A stretch of 64,000 bases of DNA from contig NZ_JANQBC010000014.1 of NCBI RefSeq assembly GCF_024721995.1, positions 1 to 64,000 of the forward strand, written 5' to 3'. The position numbers and the translations under genes are program-made. Below, in pieces: positions 25,363-33,851 of this stretch. This DNA is from Paenibacillus radicibacter (GTDB lineage Bacteria > Bacillota > Bacilli > Paenibacillales > NBRC-103111). A model generated the notes under the pieces. It had not been told where the DNA came from and searched no databases. It saw nothing but the letters and a program-made list of their open reading frames with translations. The stretch's first letter is position 1. The number at the start of each line of letters is the position of its first letter.

Positions 25363-26577
25363 ATGGCTACACTATTGTTGTTAATTATTTATTTGGCTTT
25401 TATAAGCCTCGGACTGCCTGACTCCCTGTTAGGGGCAGGTTGGCCGGTCATGCAGAAAGATCTTGGCCAATCCCTCGATTCAGCTGGTCTCTTGTACATG
25501 ATTATTGCAGGAGGAACGATCGTCTCTAGCCTAGCGAATGGTTGGTTGAATAAGTGGCTAGATGCAGGAAAGATCACATTAATAAGTGTATTAATGACGG
25601 CTGCTGCTCTGTGGGGTTACTCTATCGCTCCGTCTATGGCGTGGCTTATCGTATGCTCCATCCCACTTGGACTTGGTGCTGGTGCAGTAGATGCAACATT
25701 GAATAATGTTGTCGCTAATCATTATAAGGCTCATCATATGAGTTGGCTGCACTGCTTCTGGGGTGTCGGTGCAATGTCAAGCCCTATCATTATGTCCTAC
25801 TTTATCCTTCAACAAGGTTCATGGAGAGATGGATACTTGAGTGTTGCGATCATCCAATTTGGTCTTACTGCTGTACTTCTGATCTCATTGCCTCTTTGGT
25901 CGAAGCTACGACCTACTACGCATGCAGAAGAGAAAGAGAATCATTCAAGCTCACACACTGTAGACTTAGAGAATAGTGTTCCAACGAAGCCACTACAAGT
26001 TAAAGGGGTGAAAGTCGGACTACTCTCTTTCTTGTTCTATTGTGGAGTAGAATCAATGATGGGTCTATGGGGCAGTAGTTATCTCGTTAACTCTAAGGGA
26101 TTATCGGTAGCAACTGCAGCACAATGGGTATCACTCTTCTATGGCGGCCTCACGTTAGGACGATTCCTAAGTGGATTCATAACACTCAAAGTTAGCAATA
26201 CGATGCTCATTCGCGCAGGTCAATTAACGGCATTGTTTGGAACAATAATACTTGTACTCCCGCTTCCAACACTGTTCTCTTGCCTCGGGTATGTATTAAT
26301 CGGACTAGGATTAGCTCCTATCTATCCATGCTTACTGCATGAGACACCAGCTCGATATGGGAAGAAGCATTCTCAGTCCATAATGGGTTATCAGATGGCT
26401 GTCGCATATACGGGGAGTACATTTCTTCCTCCGTTATTTGGAGTTGTTGCAACACAGTTCTCCACAGGGATCTTCCCGTATGTTGCGCTCTTGTTCGCAG
26501 GTGTGATGCTCTTAAGTTCTGAGATGCTAAACAGGATGCTATATAATCATAAGCAAACGATGACGAAACTTAGATGA
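25363..26577 (+). CDS. MFS transporter, fucose-permease-like
   Basis: 404 aa with about 12 helices. The first helix reads AFISLGLPDSLLGAGWP, and the first half has GLGAGAVDATLNN and HCFWGVGAMSSP, typical of the FucP-like MFS branch that includes sugar carriers. I chose the ATG at 25363 (AGAGAAGAGAG upstream); an in-frame ATG at 25327 has no ribosome site. The substrate is unknown. A terminator follows. Confidence 0.85.
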   Translation: MATLLLLIIYLAFISLGLPDSLLGAGWPVMQKDLGQSLDSAGLLYMIIAGGTIVSSLANGWLNKWLDAGKITLISVLMTAAALWGYSIAPSMAWLIVCSIPLGLGAGAVDATLNNVVANHYKAHHMSWLHCFWGVGAMSSPIIMSYFILQQGSWRDGYLSVAIIQFGLTAVLLISLPLWSKLRPTTHAEEKENHSSSHTVDLENSVPTKPLQVKGVKVGLLSFLFYCGVESMMGLWGSSYLVNSKGLSVATAAQWVSLFYGGLTLGRFLSGFITLKVSNTMLIRAGQLTALFGTIILVLPLPTLFSCLGYVLIGLGLAPIYPCLLHETPARYGKKHSQSIMGYQMAVAYTGSTFLPPLFGVVATQFSTGIFPYVALLFAGVMLLSSEMLNRMLYNHKQTMTKLR

Positions 26578-26648
26578 GGATTAATGCAGTCCAAATCAAT
26601 GTGAATTGTGGCGTATATACTGCATGATCACCTAATCTTATATTAAAA

Positions 26649-26837
26649 TTATTGAAGAAGCCTGCATTTCAACCGCAGGCTTCTCTTTATGCATCCATAT
26701 GTTATCTCGTTCACTATGACCTCGTGGATGCGGTCAATTCGTTCAGTTACCCCGCGGTATCCCGGCATCCAAATGATCGTGAAAAGCATGGGAACTAGCA
26801 ACCCAAAGATAAGTCCTGCAGATCCAAAAAGAGCCAT
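26649..26837 (-). CDS. possible small membrane protein
   Basis: 62 codons with one clear helix (LIFGLLVPMLFTIIW) and then a charged helix (GVTERIDRIHEVIV). GGGGGAG lies 15 nt before the ATG, which is far. The last 14 codons run through a terminator hairpin, so the true end or the gene itself is doubtful. It may be cotranscribed with the AlkC-like gene 38 bp upstream. Confidence 0.4.
   Translation of the reverse strand: MALFGSAGLIFGLLVPMLFTIIWMPGYRGVTERIDRIHEVIVNEITYGCIKRSLRLKCRLLQ
26657..26690 (+). terminator. terminator of the MFS gene
   Basis: GAAGCCTGC, 9-nt loop, GCAGGCTTC (26657-26683), then TCTTTAT. It may also act on the opposite strand. Confidence 0.7.
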
Positions 26838-26875
26838 TCCAATGAATGACTCTCCCCCTTCACCTTATATTAAAC

Positions 26876-27979
26876 CTACGCTCTAACATCTATCATCGTC
26901 TCTGCTACTTCCGTTCCATTCACAACAAGTACAATCCGATGCGCCCCTGGGTAATGTTTGCGCGTCGTCAAATCAGCCCAGTTATGAGTGCGTTGCCCGT
27001 TAAGCACGGAACCACCAGGGACGGTCTTGTCCGATAACAAGAACAATTTGCGGGACGTCTGCCCCTTCGCCTTTACAAAATATACGCCGTATTCGATCCG
27101 TACGCGTGCCGGTTCACCCTCTTGCACACGCAAGGCATAGCTCAACTTACACTTCTCACCTATGTTCACCACATCTGGCTCAATTGTAATTTCCGCTGAG
27201 GTTGTTCGTGCTGATGCATTCTCCGCGTATCCGAAGATTTGCATGATCTCGGGATCGGCTTTTCGAATCAATGTCCGGCAGGCATGTCGAACAATCCAAT
27301 CCGTGTCCGGATGTTTACCCTGCCAACGTTTCGCTGTCTCGATAACCACTGTAGGGTGATCCTTCGCGATATCATTCAAATTGTTCGCGACACTCTTACG
27401 AACATAGAGTGAAGGATCCGCTTGCAGCTTCTCCAGAATCGGAAGAATTGGAGTTGGATCGCGTTTGAACACCGCTAAGGCAACTCCCCATGGCAATCGA
27501 GGACGGCAACCTTCACTTGCTAGACGGCGTACATGTTCATTCGGATGCTCTGCCCAAATCGCCAATTGCCGCATCGCCCGATCGGGATCACGCAAGATGA
27601 ACGGTCGAATTGCGAATTCAGACGACGATCCACTCGTAAACCGCTCTAGCGCATGCATCGATAACTCCCAATGCTGATCGGCTTGACCATAGACCTCGAC
27701 GAAATCCGGCAGGAGTAAGTAAGGGAAACCTGTACAGGATCCATCGTCATTTACCGCGAATAACACGTCAAGCTTCTCTTCATAACTAGGCGGTAAATAT
27801 CGACCAAGCGTCTCCGATATTTTCCGCATTCTTTCTTTTAAGGCCAACTCGTCCCATGAAGCGTCGATAACCTCTGCTATGAAATGTTCCACATCAAATG
27901 GATCATATACCGATTTGATCTTCGCCCCAAAACCGTGTAGAAATTTTTCATTATAGACTAATTTTAATGGCTCAGCCAT
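26876..27979 (-). CDS. AlkC-like DNA alkylation repair glycosylase
   Basis: 367 aa. The N-terminal about 250 residues are helical HEAT-like repeats (for example PNEHVRRLASEGCRPRLPWG and SLYVRKSVANNLNDIAKDHP), the fold of the AlkC/AlkD glycosylases that remove 3-methyladenine-type bases without flipping them out. Residues about 270-367 form a beta-rich Ig-like domain, described for one AlkC subgroup as needed for lesion recognition. The ATG at 27979 has GGAGGGGACATAC upstream. Cytoplasmic. Confidence 0.85.
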   Translation of the reverse strand: MAEPLKLVYNEKFLHGFGAKIKSVYDPFDVEHFIAEVIDASWDELALKERMRKISETLGRYLPPSYEEKLDVLFAVNDDGSCTGFPYLLLPDFVEVYGQADQHWELSMHALERFTSGSSSEFAIRPFILRDPDRAMRQLAIWAEHPNEHVRRLASEGCRPRLPWGVALAVFKRDPTPILPILEKLQADPSLYVRKSVANNLNDIAKDHPTVVIETAKRWQGKHPDTDWIVRHACRTLIRKADPEIMQIFGYAENASARTTSAEITIEPDVVNIGEKCKLSYALRVQEGEPARVRIEYGVYFVKAKGQTSRKLFLLSDKTVPGGSVLNGQRTHNWADLTTRKHYPGAHRIVLVVNGTEVAETMIDVRA

Positions 27980-28157
27980 GTATGTCCCCTCCACATCTGA
28001 CTATTTCTTGTTTCAGTATAACGGATGAAATATGACAACAGGGTGTCAAGATTAGAATGATAAGTACTTTGAGCGAGTTATCTCCTTTCCAAACCAGAAA
28101 CACGTATTATAAACTTCGAGGTGGGGAAATATGTAATTGGTAAAGGAGAGAATACAC

Positions 28158-29396
28158 ATGGATCTAAGAAGCAGTGTTCCTGGATGGCCTGAGCTAACTA
28201 CTAACAAATCAGCTTATCCAATGCTACAACAACATACTGATTGTGATGTACTTATCGTTGGTGCTGGAATGAGCGGTGCACTGATCTCCTACGAACTTGC
28301 TAGTAAGGGCTTTAATACGGTTACCATTGAAAAACGAACCGTTGGAGCTGGCAGCACATGTGCGAATACGGGCCTACTGCAATTTTGCAATGATAAATCA
28401 CTTACGTCATGTATTCATTCCTTCGGTGTTGAGAAGGCTGTTCGGTTCTATACGCTCTGTAAAGAAGCTGTAAGCAAGCTCATTGCGATTCATGAATCTC
28501 TCCCCTTTTCTGCTGATTTGATCCCTAGAAGCAGTCTATACGTTGCGAGTTGCGATGAAGATGTTCAAGCGTTAAGAACGGAGTATGAGGCATTAATGAA
28601 ATATGGTTTTCATGTCGAATGGCGGGATACGTCGAAGATTCAATCCACTTATGGTTTTAGGAAGCCGGCTGCTATTATTACTCATGGAGATGCTGAAGTA
28701 AATCCGTTCGCATTTGTTCATGCACTATTCGAGACTGCAACAAGTAAATATGGTCTTCAGCTATATGAGCACACAAAGGTTAGTCATCGCGAGGAACATA
28801 AGGACCATATTACAATCATTACTGATAAAGGTATTCAAATAAATGCAAAGCACATCGTATATGCAATGGGTTATGAAATACAAGAAATGAAGAAAGATAG
28901 CAATGCTGTTATTCAGAGCACATTCGCCATTATGACTGAACCGTTATCAACGTCATTACTTGATCAAGTATGGCAAGATCGGAATCTCATCTGGGAGACG
29001 GCAAGACCTTACAAATATTTTCGAACAACGAAGGACAACCGTATTATCGCTGGTGGATTCGATATAGGATTGAACATTGAAGCGCAGCGTGAACGAATGT
29101 TATCCCATACTGCGACTCGACTTGTAGATGAAATAAAACAGCTGTTCCCTTCTTTAGGAGAAATTAATGCCAAGTATAGCTGGACAGGAGCATTCGGTAG
29201 TACTCACGATGGATTGCCAATGATCGGGATGCATCCAAAGTTCCCACGTTCTACATTTATTGAAGGTTATGGAGGAAATGGAACGGTGTATAGTTCGATA
29301 GCAACCGATCTGATCCCCGCATTAATTGAGACAGGCTATCATCCAGATGCCCATCTGTTTGAATTTGATCGTCCACGTTACCCAACCAGTACGTAA
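28158..29396 (+). CDS. FAD-dependent oxidoreductase, DadA/glycine-oxidase family
   Basis: 412 aa. The N-terminal FAD-binding fold has DVLIVGAGMSGALISYELASKG (about 33-54, GxGxxG). The C-terminal part includes TRLVDEIKQLFP and the GYGGNGTVYSS loop that closes the FAD site in DadA-like amine/amino-acid oxidases. The substrate cannot be told. I start at ATG 28158 (AAAGGAGAG 7 nt upstream) rather than the upstream in-frame TTG. It stands alone and is followed by a hairpin in a repeat element. Confidence 0.85.
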   Translation: MDLRSSVPGWPELTTNKSAYPMLQQHTDCDVLIVGAGMSGALISYELASKGFNTVTIEKRTVGAGSTCANTGLLQFCNDKSLTSCIHSFGVEKAVRFYTLCKEAVSKLIAIHESLPFSADLIPRSSLYVASCDEDVQALRTEYEALMKYGFHVEWRDTSKIQSTYGFRKPAAIITHGDAEVNPFAFVHALFETATSKYGLQLYEHTKVSHREEHKDHITIITDKGIQINAKHIVYAMGYEIQEMKKDSNAVIQSTFAIMTEPLSTSLLDQVWQDRNLIWETARPYKYFRTTKDNRIIAGGFDIGLNIEAQRERMLSHTATRLVDEIKQLFPSLGEINAKYSWTGAFGSTHDGLPMIGMHPKFPRSTFIEGYGGNGTVYSSIATDLIPALIETGYHPDAHLFEFDRPRYPTST

Positions 29397-29460
29397 GTCT
29401 TATGTACTTGTCTAGGTGTATGTCCCGCTGCTTCCAGCCAATAATATATAGTTAAAAAGA

Positions 29461-29550
29461 AAGAAGGCGAGCAAATTACTGCTCAGCCTTCTATTTCAAA
29501 CGATGATGCTCTACAATTGTCTATTACGCCTAATAGTACGTGTGCTAAAC
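29461..29550 (+). repeat. about 90-bp dispersed repeat with hairpin, copy 1
   Basis: Starts with the hairpin GAAGGCGAGCA/TGCTCAGCCTTC (29464-29492) and continues with a tail containing GTCTATTACGCCTAATA. It recurs at 48292-48371. Both copies lie just after a plus-strand gene, so it may serve as a terminator. Confidence 0.8.
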
Positions 29551-29566
29551 CAAGCAAAATCCTCTT

Positions 29567-30157
29567 CTATAGCGTGCGGAACTTCATATCCTTACAATCA
29601 ATATGGAACGTAAATGTTCGCTTTTCACTCTTTCCATTTAACGTAAGTTGAAAAGTTAAGTTTTCAATATTTTTTTCCACCAAACCTTGATGCCTTACCC
29701 AGCCATGTATCTCTTTATTGGGCTTGATATTAACCGTACCAAAATCAGGATTTGTAGGCGAGATTTTGACTGTTTCGTATGGCTTCCCTACAACATGATC
29801 GTTCGCGCCTACGACCGAGCTGAGCAAATCAGGTGTGATATTCTCATCATCTGTATTGTTTTTAATAGTAATTTCAAAGTCAGTTGTCTTATCCGTAATT
29901 CTGATCGCATGTACGATAACTTCAACCTCATTTATTTTTTGTGTAACAGGGATTCTCTGTAATTTCACATTCTGATCGCTAGAAGTTGAATCCTCTTTCT
30001 TTGCATCCGTGCGATTTGAGTTCAATTTGATGTTCCCATTGTCAAAATCAACCTGATATCCAATTGCCTCGGTCTCCGTTGTGATGTTCATTGCATAGGC
30101 AGATATTCCTGTGAAAAAGATAGTTCCGCAAATGAATCCCATAACTATTTTTTTCAT
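29567..30157 (-). CDS. secreted protein, DUF4352-like
   Basis: 196 aa: signal peptide (about 1-22, cleavage after AYA), a polar linker, and a beta-sandwich domain (about 70-190) of the kind found in DUF4352 proteins (IRITDKTTDFEITIKNNTDD). It overlaps the esterase gene before it by 4 bp (ATGA), so it is the last gene of the maltodextrin operon or of its esterase part. Function unknown; probably extracellular or cell-wall associated. Confidence 0.75.
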   Translation of the reverse strand: MKKIVMGFICGTIFFTGISAYAMNITTETEAIGYQVDFDNGNIKLNSNRTDAKKEDSTSSDQNVKLQRIPVTQKINEVEVIVHAIRITDKTTDFEITIKNNTDDENITPDLLSSVVGANDHVVGKPYETVKISPTNPDFGTVNIKPNKEIHGWVRHQGLVEKNIENLTFQLTLNGKSEKRTFTFHIDCKDMKFRTL

Positions 30158-31497
30158 GATTCATTCCTCCTCCAATCTTCGACGTTAATTTCAATTACAG
30201 CATCCTCCAATGCCGTATATTTGTGCTTAACTTGTTCTCCTGCTGAATTAACCTCAACCATTCCATCCTGTCTGCTGATTTGGTATATAAATTCAGCATC
30301 TAGAGGCACTTGCAGTCGATTGTAGTACGTACCATTGCTCGGATTATATCGTAAAGGAAACCAAGCATAGATATTCATATCGACGGGTGTATGTGGCGGA
30401 ACATGAACGATCAGGTCTAAGGTCACTAGCTCTTGTTTCTCACTTACAACATGAATCGTAGTAGTAGCTTCCAAGCCCTGGTGTTTAACCGTAACCGAGG
30501 TCAGCCCCGTTTTCTTAGGCATGATGGTTCCGTCCGCTAAAATTTCCACTATCTCTTGATCTTCGACATGATAAGTCGCCCGTAATAGAGACATCTTAAA
30601 GTCATTCTCAAATTCCAGAATCGGGTTCAGACGACTCTTAGGACCCACAATACCAACCTCTTCACAGGCGTTTAAAGATAATGAGCGTTCTTCTCCCTTA
30701 TTTCCAAAAAAATGAATGAGTGGTAAAGCTAATCTAGCTGCCCAATCTTTCTCAACATGGGCTGCTCCATGGTCATAGAAATAGATGAGCTGGTTGTCCG
30801 CTTCGTATCCTAAATTTACGAGTTCTTCAGTCACTGCTCGAACATGCTTTTCCATGACTAAAGTTCCTTCAGAACTGCCTAGATCTATCCATAGTTGAGA
30901 TAGGGGCTGTTTCTCTGAGAAAGTATGGTAAAGCCTGATTTGTTCTAATGATATTGAATCTACACAGTAGAAATAAGGGGATATGATGCCAAGCTTACTG
31001 AATACATCTGGATGACGTAAACCGATATGATAGGTAACTTGTCCACCTCTAGATGAGCCCATTAAAGCGGTGTGTGCTGAATCTGATTTCGTTCGAAAAA
31101 CGGAATCGATATAGGACTTTACTTCATCAATAATAAACTTTTCATACAAATGACCTTTGGGCTCAATAGGTACTTTATCATCCTGGTACAGTACCCCTTC
31201 CAAATCATGCGTAAATTCGTTAGATCTCTCTAGTCCCATATTCGGAATACCTACAACAATGATTTCTTCCATCTGACGATTATGAATCAATCGATCAATG
31301 GTTTGATCTAAATGCCAGGAATACCCATTGAAAGCGGGATGAAATATATTTTGCCCGTCATGCATGTATAATACGGGGTATCCCTTCGTTTGCTCATATT
31401 GATAACTAGGAGGAAGATACACATAAATATCTCTCTGATTATCCAAATGTGCCGAGTAAAAGTTCTCAATCCTCAATATACTTGACTTGTATGTCAT
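30154..31497 (-). CDS. alpha/beta-hydrolase esterase with Ig-like and carbohydrate-binding-like domains (first paralogue)
   Basis: 447 aa. An esterase-D/Fes-type domain (1-275) has nucleophile motif GSSRGG and a late His (HGAAHVEKDW). It is followed by a BIG2-like bacterial Ig domain (about 290-350, ADGTIMPKKTGLTSVTV) and a beta-sandwich module (about 355-440, HVPPHTPVDMNIYAW) like starch-binding modules. No signal peptide is seen, odd for such add-ons. It is 40-45 percent alike to the next gene upstream. The ATG at 31497 has AAGGTGAT before it. Probably removes acyl groups from an oligosaccharide or glycoside. Confidence 0.75.
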   Translation of the reverse strand: MTYKSSILRIENFYSAHLDNQRDIYVYLPPSYQYEQTKGYPVLYMHDGQNIFHPAFNGYSWHLDQTIDRLIHNRQMEEIIVVGIPNMGLERSNEFTHDLEGVLYQDDKVPIEPKGHLYEKFIIDEVKSYIDSVFRTKSDSAHTALMGSSRGGQVTYHIGLRHPDVFSKLGIISPYFYCVDSISLEQIRLYHTFSEKQPLSQLWIDLGSSEGTLVMEKHVRAVTEELVNLGYEADNQLIYFYDHGAAHVEKDWAARLALPLIHFFGNKGEERSLSLNACEEVGIVGPKSRLNPILEFENDFKMSLLRATYHVEDQEIVEILADGTIMPKKTGLTSVTVKHQGLEATTTIHVVSEKQELVTLDLIVHVPPHTPVDMNIYAWFPLRYNPSNGTYYNRLQVPLDAEFIYQISRQDGMVEVNSAGEQVKHKYTALEDAVIEINVEDWRRNES

Positions 31498-31510
31498 TCT
31501 CATCACCTTT

Positions 31511-32845
31511 TCACTTCTCGGTTATGATATCTACCCAATGATCGACTTCGTAATTCAGGACCAATCCATCATCTGTTGTAAATTTACGATATGGAATTTC
31601 CCTGCCTTGACTGTCTGTTTCATGCATCCCTAAACCACGAGAAATACGGAATTCAAATGAAATTCCTCTTGGCACTTCAAAAGTCCCGCCATATAGTCCT
31701 TCTTGAATCATCGGAATTTCTATACCGGCATATAACTTATCTGTCTCTGGCGTACATGCCGGCACTTTCACAGAAAGATTCACGGTGACAGCATCGGAAA
31801 TATGAGGAACCACTGCGATTGCTAATTGGGCAGTAAGGTTATTATTCATATAGGTCACGATCGTATTCCCGACTTGTAGAGGGATTAATCTTCCGTCCCT
31901 TGTTACCTCCAAAATTTCGGGGTCTGCAACTTCATAGGTTGCATTTAAATCCGTCATCATAAATCCGCTATCATAATGAACCACCGCATTTAATGTTTGC
32001 TTAAGTCCCTCTATGCCTACAGTTTCAGGACCATGTAAATCAACACGGACCGGCGTACCTATTTCACCGAAAAAATAAATTAAAGGCGCATGAACTCGAT
32101 CTGCCCAATCTTTTTGTGAATGACCGGAATTGACAGCAAGGTAATACATCAAGTCATTTCCGGGTTGGTAGCCGCTTTCAATCAGGACATCTGCCACATG
32201 CCTCACATGTTTCTCCATAACCGTAAATCCTTCAGAATCCCCTACATCCATCCATATTTTAAGATCCTTCTTTTCAGTGTAGACAGCGCTTAGCCATCTA
32301 TCTTCCATCGTGCTCGGATCTACACTAACGAAGAATGGACATAAGGCACCGATCATACCAAAGGTAGCAGATTGACGAAATCCCATATTATAAGACACGA
32401 GCCCACCTGCGGATGATCCCATTAACGCCGTATGATGTTTATCTGTTAGTGTTCGATATTCCTTATCGATATAAGGTTTCACTTCCTCGATGAGAAATTC
32501 CTCATATACTTCGCCTTGATTTGTCGTATTAAAAATATTGCGTCCATCCGGATTTGCATGCATATATTCCGATATTCTTGTGTCTTCCACATGAGAAATC
32601 GCGACAACGATAATATCTTTCATTTTACCTTGTGAAACCAATGTATCTACTGTGGTATGAATATCCCAAGATTCACCTTTTTGATCTTCAAAAAACATAT
32701 GCTGACCGTCATGCATATAGAGAACCGGATATCGCTTGGTATCATTTTTCTCATAGCTAACGGGTAAGTAAATAAACATATCTCTTTTATTATTAAGAAT
32801 ACGGGAATAAAAGTTCTTGATGGCGATTAACCGCGATGAATTCAC
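31511..32845 (-). CDS. alpha/beta-hydrolase esterase with Ig-like and carbohydrate-binding-like domains (second paralogue)
   Basis: 444 aa, same domain order as its neighbour: esterase (GSSAGG nucleophile motif, late His in NSGHSQKDW), BIG2-like domain (TRDGRLIPLQVGNTIVTY) and a C-terminal beta-sandwich (VKVPACTPETDKLYAGI). Starts with GTG; GGGAG lies 8 nt upstream. No signal peptide. The two genes are tandem duplicates that have diverged and are 13 bp apart, downstream of lacI in the maltodextrin cluster. Confidence 0.75.
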   Translation of the reverse strand: MNSSRLIAIKNFYSRILNNKRDMFIYLPVSYEKNDTKRYPVLYMHDGQHMFFEDQKGESWDIHTTVDTLVSQGKMKDIIVVAISHVEDTRISEYMHANPDGRNIFNTTNQGEVYEEFLIEEVKPYIDKEYRTLTDKHHTALMGSSAGGLVSYNMGFRQSATFGMIGALCPFFVSVDPSTMEDRWLSAVYTEKKDLKIWMDVGDSEGFTVMEKHVRHVADVLIESGYQPGNDLMYYLAVNSGHSQKDWADRVHAPLIYFFGEIGTPVRVDLHGPETVGIEGLKQTLNAVVHYDSGFMMTDLNATYEVADPEILEVTRDGRLIPLQVGNTIVTYMNNNLTAQLAIAVVPHISDAVTVNLSVKVPACTPETDKLYAGIEIPMIQEGLYGGTFEVPRGISFEFRISRGLGMHETDSQGREIPYRKFTTDDGLVLNYEVDHWVDIITEK

Positions 32846-32871
32846 AAGGCATTCTCCCTCAACTAATTTAA

Positions 32872-33789
32872 TTAGGAGTGGGCCGACAAGAAGAAGAATT
32901 TCTCATTGTTTACGTAATCCACATCCTGAATGTAACGATCCATCATGTGTACAACTTCTTTATAATCATTCTGATCGAACGTCATTTTCTTCATATCATC
33001 TCTCAGAATCTCCGAACAATTGCAAGTGCTGATGGCGACTATATTCTTATGCGTTATGAATACCTCAGTTGCCAAAAATTCGTTCAGGACAATACCAGGA
33101 CGATCTGGAAATTGAGATAAGAACGTATGCATACTGCCAGCAATGTTATCTTGGACATAAATCTGGTCATCTTCTAAATTTGACTTGTGCTTAATAAATT
33201 TAATGAATTCTACATTGTTATAAGAATCCATAATCAAAAATTGGGGGGATTCACCAAGTAATTGCTGAGATAAATGAAAGCTTTGTTCAATGTCTGGAAT
33301 GACTTTATGGAACAAGGAGTTATCAATATAGCTATCCATGACAAATACAGGAATCCCAAATCCAAAATAATTAGATATGGTCGAAAATCTTGCTTGATCC
33401 ACGTTAATTAAGAACGCTCCGTCCAAATTTCTTTCCATAATAATCTTATTAGATGGTGTCATACTGTCGATCTGCATAAAGATAACATGGTATCCTAAAT
33501 CGCTACATAGCTGCTCCAGCTTGAATATGGTTTTCGCATATTTTAAATCCGACCATACGTATTGATTTTCCTCTTTGAATAAGATAATACCGATTAATCC
33601 GGATTTCTTAATCTTTAGAGATTGTGCGGTTCGGTTTGTTACGTACTTAAGCTGCTGAGCAATTTTAAGAACTTTAACACGCGTATTATCCGAGATGGTT
33701 TGCGTCTTCACATCGTTTAAAATGTAAGATACTGTAGCGATGGATACGTTTGCTTCTTTTGCTATATCTTTAATCGTTGTTTTTTTCAT
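32872..33789 (-). CDS. LacI-family repressor of the maltodextrin cluster
   Basis: 305 aa: HTH at 3-25 (TIKDIAKEANVSIATVSYIL) with hinge helix, then a periplasmic-binding-like effector domain that is slightly short for the family (usually 330-340 aa). Two copies of ACTTAAACGTTTAAG(T/G), one just upstream of this gene and one at the mdxE promoter, are the likely operators; effector probably maltose or a maltodextrin. AGGCAGGGTATCC precedes the ATG. Confidence 0.88.
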   Translation of the reverse strand: MKKTTIKDIAKEANVSIATVSYILNDVKTQTISDNTRVKVLKIAQQLKYVTNRTAQSLKIKKSGLIGIILFKEENQYVWSDLKYAKTIFKLEQLCSDLGYHVIFMQIDSMTPSNKIIMERNLDGAFLINVDQARFSTISNYFGFGIPVFVMDSYIDNSLFHKVIPDIEQSFHLSQQLLGESPQFLIMDSYNNVEFIKFIKHKSNLEDDQIYVQDNIAGSMHTFLSQFPDRPGIVLNEFLATEVFITHKNIVAISTCNCSEILRDDMKKMTFDQNDYKEVVHMMDRYIQDVDYVNNEKFFFLSAHS

Positions 33790-33804
33790 GGATACCCTGC
33801 CTCT

Positions 33805-33851
33805 ACTTAAACGTTTAAGGCGATTTAAACATATCCCGATTATTTTGTCAA
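33805..33851 (-). promoter_or_regulatory. internal promoter and LacI operator before lacI
   Basis: Minus strand: TTGACA (33846-33851, overlapping the stop of the GH13 gene), 17 bp, TTAAAT (33823-33828), followed at once by operator ACTTAAACGTTTAAGG (33805-33820). It would let lacI and the esterases be autoregulated apart from the transport genes. Confidence 0.75.
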
